NCBI GenBank assembly: GCA_032821775.1
Contig: JAVLRN010000009.1
Location: forward strand, 2,108,001-2,172,000
Direction: 5' to 3'
Length of the DNA stretch: 64,000 nucleotides
DNA from: Sanguinoderma infundibulare
Lineage: Eukaryota; Basidiomycota; Agaricomycetes; Polyporales; Polyporaceae
Positions 23,724 through 34,119 of the stretch are shown here, in pieces (positions within the stretch are counted from its first letter, which is position 1; the number at the start of each line of letters is the position of its first letter). The position numbers were made by a program, and so were the translations under genes. Below the pieces are notes generated by a model, which ran no database searches, was not told the DNA's origin, and was given only the letters and a program-made list of their open reading frames with translations.

Positions 23724-24963
23724 AACGCTGACGTCCCATTCACCACGGGCCTTTATACTGCCAGAGCGGACCTGTCCATATGGCGCATATACAGACCTAC
23801 CTTCTCATCTTGATCAGCTGCCATTACCTGAAGGGATGCATGGTCAGGTCTAGTACGAGGCGGAAATCGTCGGCTCAAGCACCACGAACCTGTCCATATG
23901 ACCTATATACAGACCTTCTCAACTAGATCAGCTGCCATTGCCCGAAGGAATGCAGGGTCCACGAGGAGATTGTCAGCGGGAGTCACGATCCTTCGGCTGA
24001 GTAGAGGGCAATGAGCTACCAGATCGCGAAGCGAAGCGGCCGGTGAGAGCAGCGCCAAGTCGATCGCTGGCAGCCGTCAGGCCACTTCGATACTTATTAA
24101 TACCTCAAGCTTCAAGCCTGATATATGATACTTAGGGAGACGGCTGGACCAAGGCTGGACACGAGAACATCGCGAATCACACCATGGCCGACGCCACCTG
24201 GTGCGATGCCGTGACGTCGCAGTTCATCGAAGCATTTTCGGAATCCTGCCCGGCCCGCGACGAATCAGATCTAGAAACGTCTTGTCGTTAGAACCCCGGC
24301 CCGCAGTGTATGCGCACACTCCTTGTCCACTTACGATGGCAATATCCAACCCATCGCGCTCACTTGGAAACCTATATGCCACTCTCGTCCTGTTCGATGG
24401 ACTGAATTGCACCCAACCGGACCGTGGATCTCGGCACAGAGGAGGGACGTCAGTGCTTTCGGTCAAAAGGAACGTCCTTGGTGAGATGGCTACCGAGATA
24501 CTGGAGGAAAAAGCGTTGGAACGGGAAGAGTTGGTCTGGCAGACGCCCATCGGCCCAATACTTAAGCGTTGCTCGGGTTTGACTGCTACGATGATTCATA
24601 AAGGAGAGCACTTGCGAGTGCTTGCCGGGAAACGTAAGTCGCGACAGGCTCCTGTTTGACTACTCCATCCGCGGAAAGCGAAATGGTACCACTCCGAGTC
24701 GGACTGGATGGGCACGGCAAGCGATTTCGGTGAGTTTGATGCCTTGAGGACCGCCACAAAGGCTTGGCCTGACCGATAGCTTCGACGATGAGGGTCTCTT
24801 TGTAAGTCCAGCGCCACGACTGACAGAGGCTGACTGTCGAAGAAGCCCAGAGTAAGGAAGTCGAAGTCGAAAGCAAGCTCAAGGTAATTTGAGTCCGAGT
24901 CGGGAGGTTCGCCTCATCAGCTAAGCCGGGATACGCCGAAGCCGCACTGTACGTAGTACTACT
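23724..24963. other. upstream region of the GH27 gene with an internal direct repeat and coding-like traces
   Basis: About 1.2 kb. The part next to the GH27 gene holds two copies of a ~70-bp sequence. Further on, a minus-strand frame ending at 24450 reads like protein over roughly 65 codons but has no start or known homology that I recognise. It may be a gene relic. Confidence 0.4.
23771..23955. repeat. imperfect direct repeat (~70 bp, two copies)
   Basis: Copy 1 (23771-23840) and copy 2 (23889-23955) share CCTGTCCATATG, ATATACAGACC, CTTCTCA, GATCAGCTGCCATT and a GAAGGaATGCA-like end in the same order, with small indels. They lie in the presumed GH27 promoter and may duplicate regulatory sites. 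Confidence 0.75.
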
Positions 24964-25478
24964 ATGAACCTGGAGCACATCGGCACCTTTGTCGCGAAGA
25001 TCGTCGCGGACCCTCGCACGCTCAACCGTGCCGTCATCGCGTGGGAGGACGAGGTGACGCAGCTCGCCGCGCTCGAGCTCGGCGGGCGTATCTCGGGAGA
25101 GGGCGAGGCCATGAAGGCCATGCGAGTTTCCGTCGGTTTCCCTTTTTTTTGTTTTCAAAAATGTTTTGTCGGGAGTAAGACTATGCGGCTCATGCGCGCA
25201 CGCAGGTCCCTTCCGAGTCCCTCTTGCAGCTGCAGGCCGAGGGAGAGGCGTTGGTCCAGCGCGATCCAACGAGCTACGCGAGCCGCGCGAAGAGGAGCAT
25301 GGCCCAGAACGCCAACAGCCTCCACGTCCCGAAGGAAAACACGCTCGAGAACGCGAAGAGGCTGGGATACCTGGATGCGATGGGGCTCTACCCCGACGTT
25401 CCGGTGCAGTCTTTTGAGGACTTCGCCAAGGAGTGGTACAGTCTCCCGGAACCGGGATTCGTGTACGAGTGCTATTGA
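24964..25478 (+). pseudogene. 3' part of an NmrA-like (isoflavone-reductase-like) gene without a recognisable 5' half
   Basis: Two exons, 24964-25125 and 25206-25478, encode the typical C-terminal third of basidiomycete NmrA-like NAD(P)-binding proteins: EHIGTFVAKIVADPRTLNR, VIAWEDEVTQLAALELGGRI, ENTLENAKRLGYLDAMGLYP and SFEDFAKEWYSL. The Rossmann GxxGxxG half that should precede it is absent from the preceding 1.2 kb of the plus strand, and an in-frame TAA stands upstream. The ATG at 24964 could start a truncated protein. I favour a degraded or truncated copy; undetected tiny exons remain possible. Confidence 0.55.
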
Positions 25479-25655
25479 TAGAGCCTAGTAGACGGTGGGT
25501 ATGAAGCTCTTGCCGACTCTCAATCAACAGTGACTTCTAATAAGCAGTACAGAATCGTTCTTTGGACCAATTACTTTCCCGAGGACGAAAAACGCGAGCT
25601 TCTACTGCAGCAATAAAACGCTATTACTTCAGTCTAAGTGTATGTCCCAGCAATC

Positions 25656-27045
25656 CTAAACTTGCGCCTTCAAGAACTCCTCCGAGAATGGATAGTCCGT
25701 GTAGCCCTTGGGGGACAGTCGACTGTAAAAGGTCGGCACGTCTGGCGGGTTGAGCGACAGGTTCTCCCGCAGGCGGAACGGCAGGTCAGGCTGTGCACAG
25801 AACACGCACTCATCAGAATCGCAAGAATATCGGAGGAAAGTCTAGAACAACGCACGTTAGCGAGGAAGTTGGTACCGTAGCCAACGAGCTGCCCGGTCTC
25901 TTCCGCGACCTTCAGGCCGCTCTCGCGGTCGTATCCCCCAGTGGTGATTACCGGGCGGGGTGCCCAGAGGTTGTGGATGAAGTGCACTTGCTGCATATCA
26001 AATCACGATCAACGATCACGAACCTCAACTTACGGGAGCGGGAGTCCGGATCGTACGCACCGACTCGTCCTTCGGGCCGACGTTGCCCGGCGCGCCCGGC
26101 GAGACGACGTGCAAGTAAGCCAAGTTCGGGTGCCGCTGCCTGAACTCGTCGACGAGGTACGAGAACTGCGGGATCGGGTCTGCCATGCGCATGTCCTGGT
26201 ACGTCGACCACGGGCTCAGCCGGATCGCGGCCTTGGTCTCCCCGACGGCGCGCACGACGGCGTCCATGACCTCGAGCGCGAACCGCGCGCGGTTCTCGAT
26301 CGAGCCGCCGTACGCGTCCGCGCGCGTGTTCGAGACGTCCTGGAGGAACTGGTCGACGAGGTAGCCGTTCGCGCCGTGCACCTCCACGCCGTCGAACCCG
26401 GCGCGCTCGACGGCGTTCTTGGCGGCCGTCGCGTGCTGCTGGACGAGCTGCTTGATTTCTGTGAGGCGGTCAGTGCTCCTCGTACAGGCGTCGGCCATTG
26501 TAGGCTGCGGAGAAGGGTGCGTACCATCTTTCGTGAGCTCGCGGGGGACGGCCTCTGGCTGCGTACCCAGGGCGATCGGGGACGGTGCCGTAAACGGCAC
26601 GCCGGGGAACTCCTTATGGAGAACATCAGGTCGGGCGGTACGACCGACGGCCCACAGTTGGAGGAAGATGTACGAGCCCTTCGCATGGACGGCGTCGACA
26701 ATCTTGGCAATATTCATGTGGCTCAGCAGCTGTCCCTTAGACACGAAGAGCAAGCACAGGTCGACGCACCTTCTTCCACGCCGCGACCTGCGCGTCGTTC
26801 CAGATCCCAGGCGCGTTGGGCACGCCGGACGCTTCTGGTGAGACGAAGGTGGCCTCGGTGATGAGGAGGGTGCCGGGGACGGACGCGCGTTGCGCGTAGT
26901 ACTCGACGCCGAGGTCGGTCGGGACGTGCAGGTCGTCGTTGCGGAAGCGGGTGAGGGGCGCGAAGACGACGCGGTTTGCGAGCTTGATGTCGCCGATCTG
27001 GGTAGGGGAGAACAGTGCGGGCGTGGAGCTGTTGGTGGACGGCAT
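25656..27045 (-). CDS. Old Yellow Enzyme family NADH:flavin oxidoreductase
   Basis: Exons 26770-27045, 26525-26702, 26034-26458, 25856-25990 and 25656-25790 give 382 residues, the usual OYE size. The FMN barrel starts with [71 protein letters not shown] and the C-terminal [11 protein letters not shown] with [11 protein letters not shown] follow. The substrate-binding His-Asn pair is in VEVHGANG. Such flavoenzymes reduce activated C=C bonds of enones and nitro compounds using NADPH, usually in the cytosol. The physiological substrate is unknown. Confidence 0.94.
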
Positions 27046-27862
27046 GCTTTTGGTCTGTTCCTGCTAGGATTGGGAGCGGGTGTAGTTGTCGAGTGAAGAC
27101 AGTGGTCGAGGTAAAAGGTGTGTTTCTGGAGGACTAAGCGGGGGACGCACCCGGCTTTTATACAAGCAAATGCTCTGGGACGCGTGTGTAACCGACCTTG
27201 CTGACGCAAGTCTAGTGAGATGTAGCAGCGCGTGCACGCAACCAAGAACGCAACGTACGTAAGGTTCGACGACTCAAGACAACATCATCACCGGATATAA
27301 TCGCCCCAATAGGTAGGCGTCTCCCGAAGGCGGCCGCATACAAATGATGGGATTTGTAACGATGGATAGTCGAAGGCTCACGACTGCCCAACTTTGTCAT
27401 CCGCGGATGCTACCTGAAAGCGCAATCATTGAGACAAAGAAAGCGGTCAAACTTGATGATGAGGAAGAATTAGCGACGACGCAGGATGACTAACTTCAAG
27501 CTTACATGATGTATTTGCAGGGAATTTGCACAGCATTCCCCGCGACGTCCGCAAACCCTGACGGAGCGACAGTTGATCGAGATTGTCGATCATTTGAAGA
27601 GTATTGGTAGCCGTGGGCCATAGAAGGGACTGGGAAACACCCGCATCAGGCGAGCCAGTGGGATAAGCGCAGATTCTCGGGACAAGACACGAGCCGTCAT
27701 TGCCCGTCGACATAGAGTACTGCAACGCGCATACGGACTACGGTACAAGGCGAGCAACAGAAGACTCTCGAACATGGCGGGATTTAACGCCAAACCAGAT
27801 TGATTTCTTAGCATTGCGTACACGGTGCAATACCAAGACAAATGCCACGGGATTGGAGGCAC
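27046..27862. other. intergenic region upstream of the Old Yellow Enzyme gene
   Basis: About 800 bases holding the OYE promoter and the 3' flank of the FKBP gene. Short frames in both strands show no protein-like texture. Confidence 0.45.
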
Positions 27863-28521
27863 TTAGAGCTCTTCACGAGGGTTCTGCGCATCGAGCTTGA
27901 CCAGCTCGACATCGAAGACGAGGACGGAGTTGGGAGGGATGACCTTGCCAAAACCGCGCGAACCTGCGCAAGACGACATTGAACTACTATGCACGAGAAG
28001 TAAGTTGAACGCAACCCAACGTACCGTACGCCTTGGTGGGCGGGATGGTAAGGGTACGCTTCTCGCCTTCGCACATACCAAGGAGACCCTCCTCCCAGCC
28101 GCTGATGACCTGGTAAGCACCAACTACCCTCGGAGCGTTAGCAAAGCCAACGGTTGAAAGCATGTATCACTCACGAGTCACCGGGAGAGGCTGCCCACGA
28201 TCCAGGCTGGTGAGAAGCGGAGAGGGTCAGATTGAACCGGTAGTGCATCATAAAGTGAGCGCTACCTGGAGTCAAACTTGTTACCGTTCGACCACAGCTT
28301 CCCGGTCTGCAGCAATGGGTTAGGAAAACACAAGGTACATGATCTCTTTATGGACTTACGTAGTGCATTTGCAGCCTGTCGCCCTTCTGCGCCGTAACCT
28401 TGCAGCCCTCCGGAATGTATGTTCGGTCGATTTTGAGCTCAGTCGGCACGGCCTCGTCGGCGAACGCGGTGAGGGCGAGCATGAGCATGGAGGCACAGCC
28501 AAGGACGCGCGTAAAGATCAT
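27863..28521 (-). CDS. secretory-pathway FKBP-type peptidyl-prolyl isomerase (FKBP2-like)
   Basis: Exons 28360-28521, 28266-28306, 28175-28206, 28025-28123 and 27863-27963 give 144 residues. A signal peptide ([17 protein letters not shown]) precedes the FKBP core: [53 protein letters not shown] and [15 protein letters not shown]. The rotamase pocket residues Tyr, Phe-Asp, Val-Ile, Trp and the C-terminal Phe are present. The common GAGQVI is GAYQVI here. The protein ends in REEL, which resembles ER retrieval tails. It would fold proteins in the ER. The 240 bases between it and the divergent eL39 gene hold both promoters. Confidence 0.93.
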
Positions 28522-28761
28522 TGTCGTAAACCAAGGGCGTAGGCAGACAGAGTACAGATATGCAGGACTGGTGTAGGCCGTGTAGGACTCCTCAGACGCC
28601 GACACGTCGCGTTCCCAATTAGCACCCGTGAGAGAGCGCACGTGGACTCCTTCCTCTTTCGGGGCTTAGTCAGAACTGTACAGGCCTCCTTCCCGTCGCT
28701 AACCTTAATTTTCCTCCCCTTTCCACCAACCGCCGCCGCCCCGCGTACGACACCAAGAACG
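28522..28761. promoter_or_regulatory. shared divergent promoter of FKBP and RPL39
   Basis: The two start codons face away from each other across 240 bases. A C/T-rich stretch just upstream of RPL39 (about 28675-28745) fits a ribosomal-protein initiator. No defined binding sites were assigned. Confidence 0.5.
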
Positions 28762-29122
28762 ATGGTATGTCCCTCCATCCAATAGATACGGCCTCCTTTC
28801 GATCTTGACGGAGAATTTCTTGCTGACCATCGTCGTTTTGCTCATTTAGCCTTCCCAAAAGACCTTCCGCACAAAGCGCATCCTCGCCAAGGCTGCCCGC
28901 CAAAACCGGTAAGTAAAATTCAACAGATCTCCAGGACGGAGGAGCAGGGATTCTGAGGCGCATTCCCAGCCCCATTCCCCAGTGGTTCCGCCTGAAGTCG
29001 GACACCAAAATCCAGGTGCGTCCCCTACCACTTTAACGGTATGTCCCGACCCCTCCGACTTACCCTCCCCCTAGTACAACGCCAAGCGGCGTCACTGGAG
29101 GCGCACCAAGCTCAACATCTAA
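28762..29122 (+). CDS. RPL39: 60S ribosomal protein eL39
   Basis: Exons 28762-28764, 28850-28908, 28970-29015 and 29075-29122 give 51 residues, exactly the eL39 length. The protein starts PSQKTFRTKRILAKAARQNR and continues PIPQWFRLKSDTKIQYNAKR to its basic end. eL39 lines the ribosomal exit tunnel. The first coding exon is the ATG alone, with an intron immediately after it. Three introns in a 156-nt reading frame are in line with other fungal ribosomal protein genes. Upstream is a pyrimidine-rich stretch, as expected for such promoters. Confidence 0.97.
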
Positions 29123-29856
29123 ACGGCCTACTCTCTACCTCGTACCGCTTGTCATCCACGCCGCTGTTGTAGTTGTATTGGGGTGTTAGAGGAGGACACC
29201 TCGAAGGGCGGTGGACAGCAGGCCGGATCTTCGCACGTACCATCGAGACTTCGCATCCATCCACGCCATTGCGCACTCACGTTCACATGTATCGCTCTGT
29301 TATTGGCCTATGGCGTCCCCACTAAAGCATTCGCATGCGCTATGATATTTCTCTTCAACTCTGACTGCTGACTGACTGGAACATGACCTTGGCTTGTGCC
29401 GCGTTCCCAGGAGTCCCCAGCGTGATTCTCGTGTCCGCAATCATCATCACCAATAAGTACAGGGCCTGATTCGAGCGCGACATGTTCAAAGGATGGAACA
29501 GCGGATCAGGCCATGTTTGGTCAAGGGTGGCACCGAGTGGATCGTAAACCTTCCTACATAGGTACTCCGGGTACGTCGTCTCGCTTTCAACGACGAATGT
29601 ACTCCCCATGCAACTCATCATCGTGTGCCTGCGATCGCCCATGGCGTTCTCGGGACTCCTCCACGAAGGCGATAGCCTGGGATCCTAACACAAACAAACA
29701 ACACTCGTCCACGTGGGTGACGTCGACCGTATGACACGCCACGGGCGACTTGCATCCTCACTTGTACACGTATCTGCCTCGCCATCGGGTCGCTCCTACA
29801 GGCCCCTTGTGCTCTGTAATACTCTTCGGTCCCACGAATCTTACGACTTGGACAAC
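29123..29856. other. intergenic region between RPL39 and GET1
   Basis: It contains the eL39 3' flank and the GET1 promoter. Frames on both strands are short and look random. Nothing further seen. Confidence 0.45.
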
Positions 29857-31253
29857 ATGTCACTCATGGCACTCCTCTTCGTGCTCGTCTTCGTCACCGA
29901 GCTAATATCCTGGATAGGACAAAGCGTCCTCCAAGAATTCGTGCGTCGCTTCTCTTTGCTATCGCGAAGGCAGCACGGTGTCCTGATCAGTTCCCTGACT
30001 TTTGCATTGCGCTTCTCCGCGGTCCGACTTTGACTTGCGTCGTACCTTTCCTGCTGCGGGAAACACGGAACACAGTTCTACTCGCTATACTTGCGCATAT
30101 TCTACAGCTCAGCGGTGGCGCAACAAAAGAAGCTCAAGTCCGAGATCCTGCTAAACAAGAAGGAGCTGCTCCAGACGAGCGCGCAGGACCACTTCGCCAA
30201 GTGGGCGAAGCTGAGGAGGACGGTGGACAAGGGTCTCGCGGACCTCGAGAAGCTCAGTAAGTGCCCAGTCGTCTCCTTGCGTATTCCGTTTCTACGGGTT
30301 CACACCACCCCGATTTCCCCGTTTCTGTCACCGAGGGCAAGCTGTAATAATTCCTACGGAATCATTAAGGGGAATAAGGAGCGGAACGTGAAAATATGAT
30401 TCCGGACATGGGATTTGGAGAAGCTTGGCGGGATGATCATCTTTCCTCGTTAGATTGAATGGTTTCGCGGGTCGAACAATGACTCCTCCATGATTCCTGC
30501 AATCCCATTTCCGGTGTCCTATTTTCGTGTCTGGCTTCTTATTCCGCGCATTTTCCCTGAAGATTCATTGGAGCTTGCCCTCGGTGGGTTGCCATCGGAT
30601 CACCGTCGTCGCAAATCGCAATGCTAACCCATCCCAATCCCAGATAGCGAGCTCGCGACCTCCAGGACGACGTTCTCCTTCAAGTTCAGCTCCACGCTAT
30701 GGGTCATGACGACCGGCCTCCAGTTCATCATCGGCTGGTGGTTCCGCAAGGCCGCCGTCTTCTACCTCCCTCCTAACTGGTTCGGGCCCCTGACGTGGTG
30801 GCTCGCGCTGCCCTTCGCGCCTGCCGGCTCCGTCTCGTGCGGCGTATGGCAGATGGCGTGCAAGCGCGTGATTAAGGTCGGCGAGCGCGTCGTGAAGGAC
30901 GTGGTGAGCCCAAGGCCGAGTAGTCCGGACGCAAGTCCGAGTGCTGGTGAGTCCCAGTTTTTTGGAGTGTTTCCGGTTCGGTCCCGGCTGGCCGCGTCGG
31001 GTGCGGGTCGCGTCCGTCTGTCCGCCGTGCGCTCCGCGCGTTCCGTCGAGTAACGTAACACGCGCCCCGATCGAGATCCCAGTGTCGGGGTGACGGGAAG
31101 ACGGATGCAGGCGCAATCCGACGGAACAGCTTTGGAAAAGACAGAGGCTGATTCGGATGCTCGTTCGGTTCGTGTGCGATAGGAACAGCGGGACCGGTTC
31201 CGTCGGAAGAGCACAGGAAGGCTTCAAAGGACGCCGGTGAGAAGTGCGAGTGA
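29857..31253 (+). CDS. GET1: GET1/WRB-type tail-anchored protein receptor subunit
   Basis: Exons 29857-29940, 30076-30256, 30644-30946 and 31189-31253 give 210 residues. A first membrane helix ([19 protein letters not shown]) is followed by a cytosolic coiled coil ([18 protein letters not shown], then [20 protein letters not shown]). Two further helices ([16 protein letters not shown] and [15 protein letters not shown]) complete the fold. The [12 protein letters not shown] motif is diagnostic for Get1/CHD5. Get1 with Get2 receives tail-anchored proteins from Get3 at the ER. The intron at 30257-30643 is 387 nt, far longer than others here. The last exon is inferred: without the final intron the frame would run to a stop at 31053. 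Confidence 0.92.
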
Positions 31254-31671
31254 AGGGGGTTATTTCTGGGAGCGTTTGTACATCGCAGATTGTATGTACT
31301 CCCTATACACGTTATGCATCGGTGAAGACACACACAGCTTCTTTAAAGTCTAAACACACAGAGTTAGCTTCAACAGAGCACGTCGTCAAAGTGCCAAGGA
31401 ACGAGATATACGACTTACGATGGCAGCGTCGGCCGATTTCCAATATCGGATGCGGAGGAGGGGTTCCGGGGTCCGTTGCCCAAAGAAGGAAGCACGTGAA
31501 ATGGGACGGAGGAATGACGTCCATGGGGTCGCCAGCGACGGATTCGGTGTCGCGGGGAGCCGCCACAGTTCACGCTACTTATACGCTAGCTCGGTCTTCC
31601 GGAACACACCAACTCCTATCCCTGTCCTCTCACCCACATCCAGCACCATCACCACCACCACGAGCACCACT
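31254..31671. other. promoter region of the malate synthase gene
   Basis: No coding signal of its own; the reading frame upstream of the malate synthase ATG has no conserved texture. A C/A-rich stretch (CACCATCACCACCACC) directly precedes the start. Confidence 0.5.
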
Positions 31672-33576
31672 ATGGTCCAAGGCGTGCAGATCCACTCGTC
31701 CGAGGCCAAAGACGCACAGGCGCAGGTCCTCACCGAGGACGCCCTCAAGTTCATCGCTGCCCTCCACCGGACGTTCGAGTCCACCCGCCAGAGCCTCCTC
31801 GTCGCGCGCGAAGCCGCCCAGCAGCGGCTCGACGCTGGCCAGCCGCTCGACTTCCCGTCCGAAACGGCGCACATCCGTGCGGACCCCTCCTGGCTCTGCG
31901 CCCCTCCCGGCCCCGGCCTGGAGGACAGGCGGGTCGAGATCACGGGGCCCACCGACCGCAAGATGGTCGTCAACGCGCTCAACAGCGGCGCGAAGACGTT
32001 CATGGCCGACTTCGAAGGTGCGTGTCGAGCATATTGAGTGTTTGTGACGACGTAAGCTGACGACGGTGAAGATGCGAACTCGCCCACGTTTGCGAACATG
32101 ATTCATGGCCAGGTGAACCTTCGGGATGCGATTCGTCGCCAAATCGACTTCGAGGCCGCCGGAAAGCCGTACAGGCTCTCTGAGAAGCCTGCTGTCTTGA
32201 TTGTTCGGTGAGCGCACCCCTTATGAGGCTTTTGCTTTCGGCCAGCACCTGACTCCTTTCCGTGCAGCCCCCGCGGATGGCACCTGGACGAGCCCCGCGT
32301 GACGGTCGACAACGCGCCCGTGTCCGGGTCGCTCTTCGACTTCGCCGTCTACTTCTTCCACAACGCGCACGAGCTCGTCAAGCGTGGGCGCGGGCCGTAC
32401 TTCTACCTCCCGAAGATGGAACACTACCTTGAGGCGCGCCTCTGGAACGACGTCTTCAACTTTTCGCAGTCGTACATCGGCATGTCGCACGGCACGATTC
32501 GCGCGACGGTGCTCATTGAGACGCTCCCGGCCGCGTTCCAGATGGATGAGATCCTGTTCGAGCTCCGGACGCACTCGTCTGGTTTGAACTGCGGTCGGTG
32601 AGTACGCAACGAGTTGGTTGTACTCAGGAGGCGAAGACACTTATGCGTTCGTTTGCAGATGGGATTACATCTTTAGCTTCATCAAGCGGCGTCGTGCTGA
32701 CCGCAGCGCCGTGCTTCCGGACCGCAAGGACGTCACGATGGAGGTCGGCTTCATGGACGCTTACGTCCGTCTCCTCATCCAGACCTGTCATAGGTGAGGA
32801 TATTCATACGTTACAACGAGCGCGCTTATGCTGACTTTGCTGTACGTAGGCGGAGAGTTGCCGCTATGGGTGGCATGTCCGCGCAGATCCCGATTAAGAA
32901 CGACCCACAGGCGAACGAGGTTGCGATGGGCAAGGTTCGCGCTGACAAGCTCCGTGAGGTCACGAACGGCCACGACGGCACTTGGATCGCGCACCCGCTC
33001 ATCAACCAGATCGCGATGGAGATCTTCAACAAGCACATGCTCGGCCCCAACCAGGTCAGTCTCCATTCTTTTCGGTTGGTTTGTATGTGTATGTTGACAC
33101 TGTTGCAGTACCATGTGAGGAGGGAGGACGTGAAGGTCGCTGCCGCCGACCTCCTGAACACTAAGGTCCCCGGAAAGATCACTGTCGAAGGCATTAAGTC
33201 GAACGTCGCGACCTCGCTTGCGTACAGCGCCGCCTGGCTCGGCGGGAACGGCTGCATCCCACTCCACTGGCTCATGGAGGACGCGGCGACGGCGGAGATC
33301 ACGCGCGTGCAGCTCTGGCAGTACTGCAAGTACGGCGTGCGCACGTCGGACACAGGCGAGGTCGTGACCGCGCAGTGGGTTGACCGGCTCGTGGACGAGA
33401 TCGCGCCGACGCTGAAGACGGCGGCGGTGACGGCGGAGAACCTGGACATCGTGGGGAAATACCTGAAGGCGCAGGTGCGCAAGGAGTGGCCGAGCGAGTT
33501 CTTGACGAGCGACCTCATGGGCTACCTCGCCGTGCGGGATGGGTGCCCGGCGGCGTGGCAGCGGAGTGTGCTGTGA
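31672..33576 (+). CDS. malate synthase (glyoxylate cycle)
   Basis: Exons 31672-32017, 32072-32207, 32268-32597, 32659-32793, 32850-33054 and 33109-33576 give 539 residues, the normal form-A size. Diagnostic stretches are [38 protein letters not shown] with the catalytic Arg, [59 protein letters not shown] and the C-terminal YLAVRDGCP. The enzyme makes malate from glyoxylate and acetyl-CoA. The C-terminus is SVL, not the SKL-type peroxisomal signal that most fungal enzymes carry. Isocitrate lyase is not in the window. Confidence 0.97.
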
Positions 33577-34119
33577 GGCTCGAGCTCGACTTGCCGCAGC
33601 CGGACGTTCTTCTTGTTACTTCTGTGTAACAGTATTCCTCGTCTCGTCTTGATTTTCTTGATGTCTTGGTTTTCATTGTACATTAACATCATATCAATCT
33701 TCCCCAAATGAATGGAACCGTTCACCAGCATATTCTCCTGTACTCCGGGAGGTGTAAGATCAGCTGATTTCGAAAAAGTGACCCAGCACGGGAATTAGCA
33801 CGAGAACGGATGATGATTCCCGGCTGAGGACCTCACCGGTTAGAAGACACAGAACGTTCTATTTTCTCATGAAGTTTGTCGACTTGCTGGGGTCTTCAAG
33901 AGACGGAGCGTTGCGCAAATGCCTCTCAAACTGTACAAAGTCGAAGGTCACCGTTGATAAGATTGGCGCCGGAGAGAGGTAATGATGGAAGGGAGACTGG
34001 TGACCCGAGGCCTCTTTCTCTAATCCTCTCGCTTCCGACGCCCCTCTTGCAACCCCCCCTCCCCGCACACTCGCTTATAGCAGACGGGAGTGAAAATACA
34101 CACTAACAAGCCCCAAAGG
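33577..34119. other. intergenic region
   Basis: This separates malate synthase from the kinase gene, both on plus. It includes a C/T-rich segment around 34030-34075 close to the kinase start, typical of fungal promoters. No other feature seen. Confidence 0.45.

Noticed and set aside
23724..24180. Transposon or MITE in the GH27 upstream region
   Set aside because: The two copies are direct, not terminal inverted repeats, and no target-site duplication was seen.
30947..31053. Unspliced GET1 end with 35 extra codons
   Set aside because: A GTGAGT donor at 30947 and an acceptor at 31188 give an ordinary charged tail; the unspliced alternative reads Arg/Ser/Ala-rich. It is kept only as a possible isoform.
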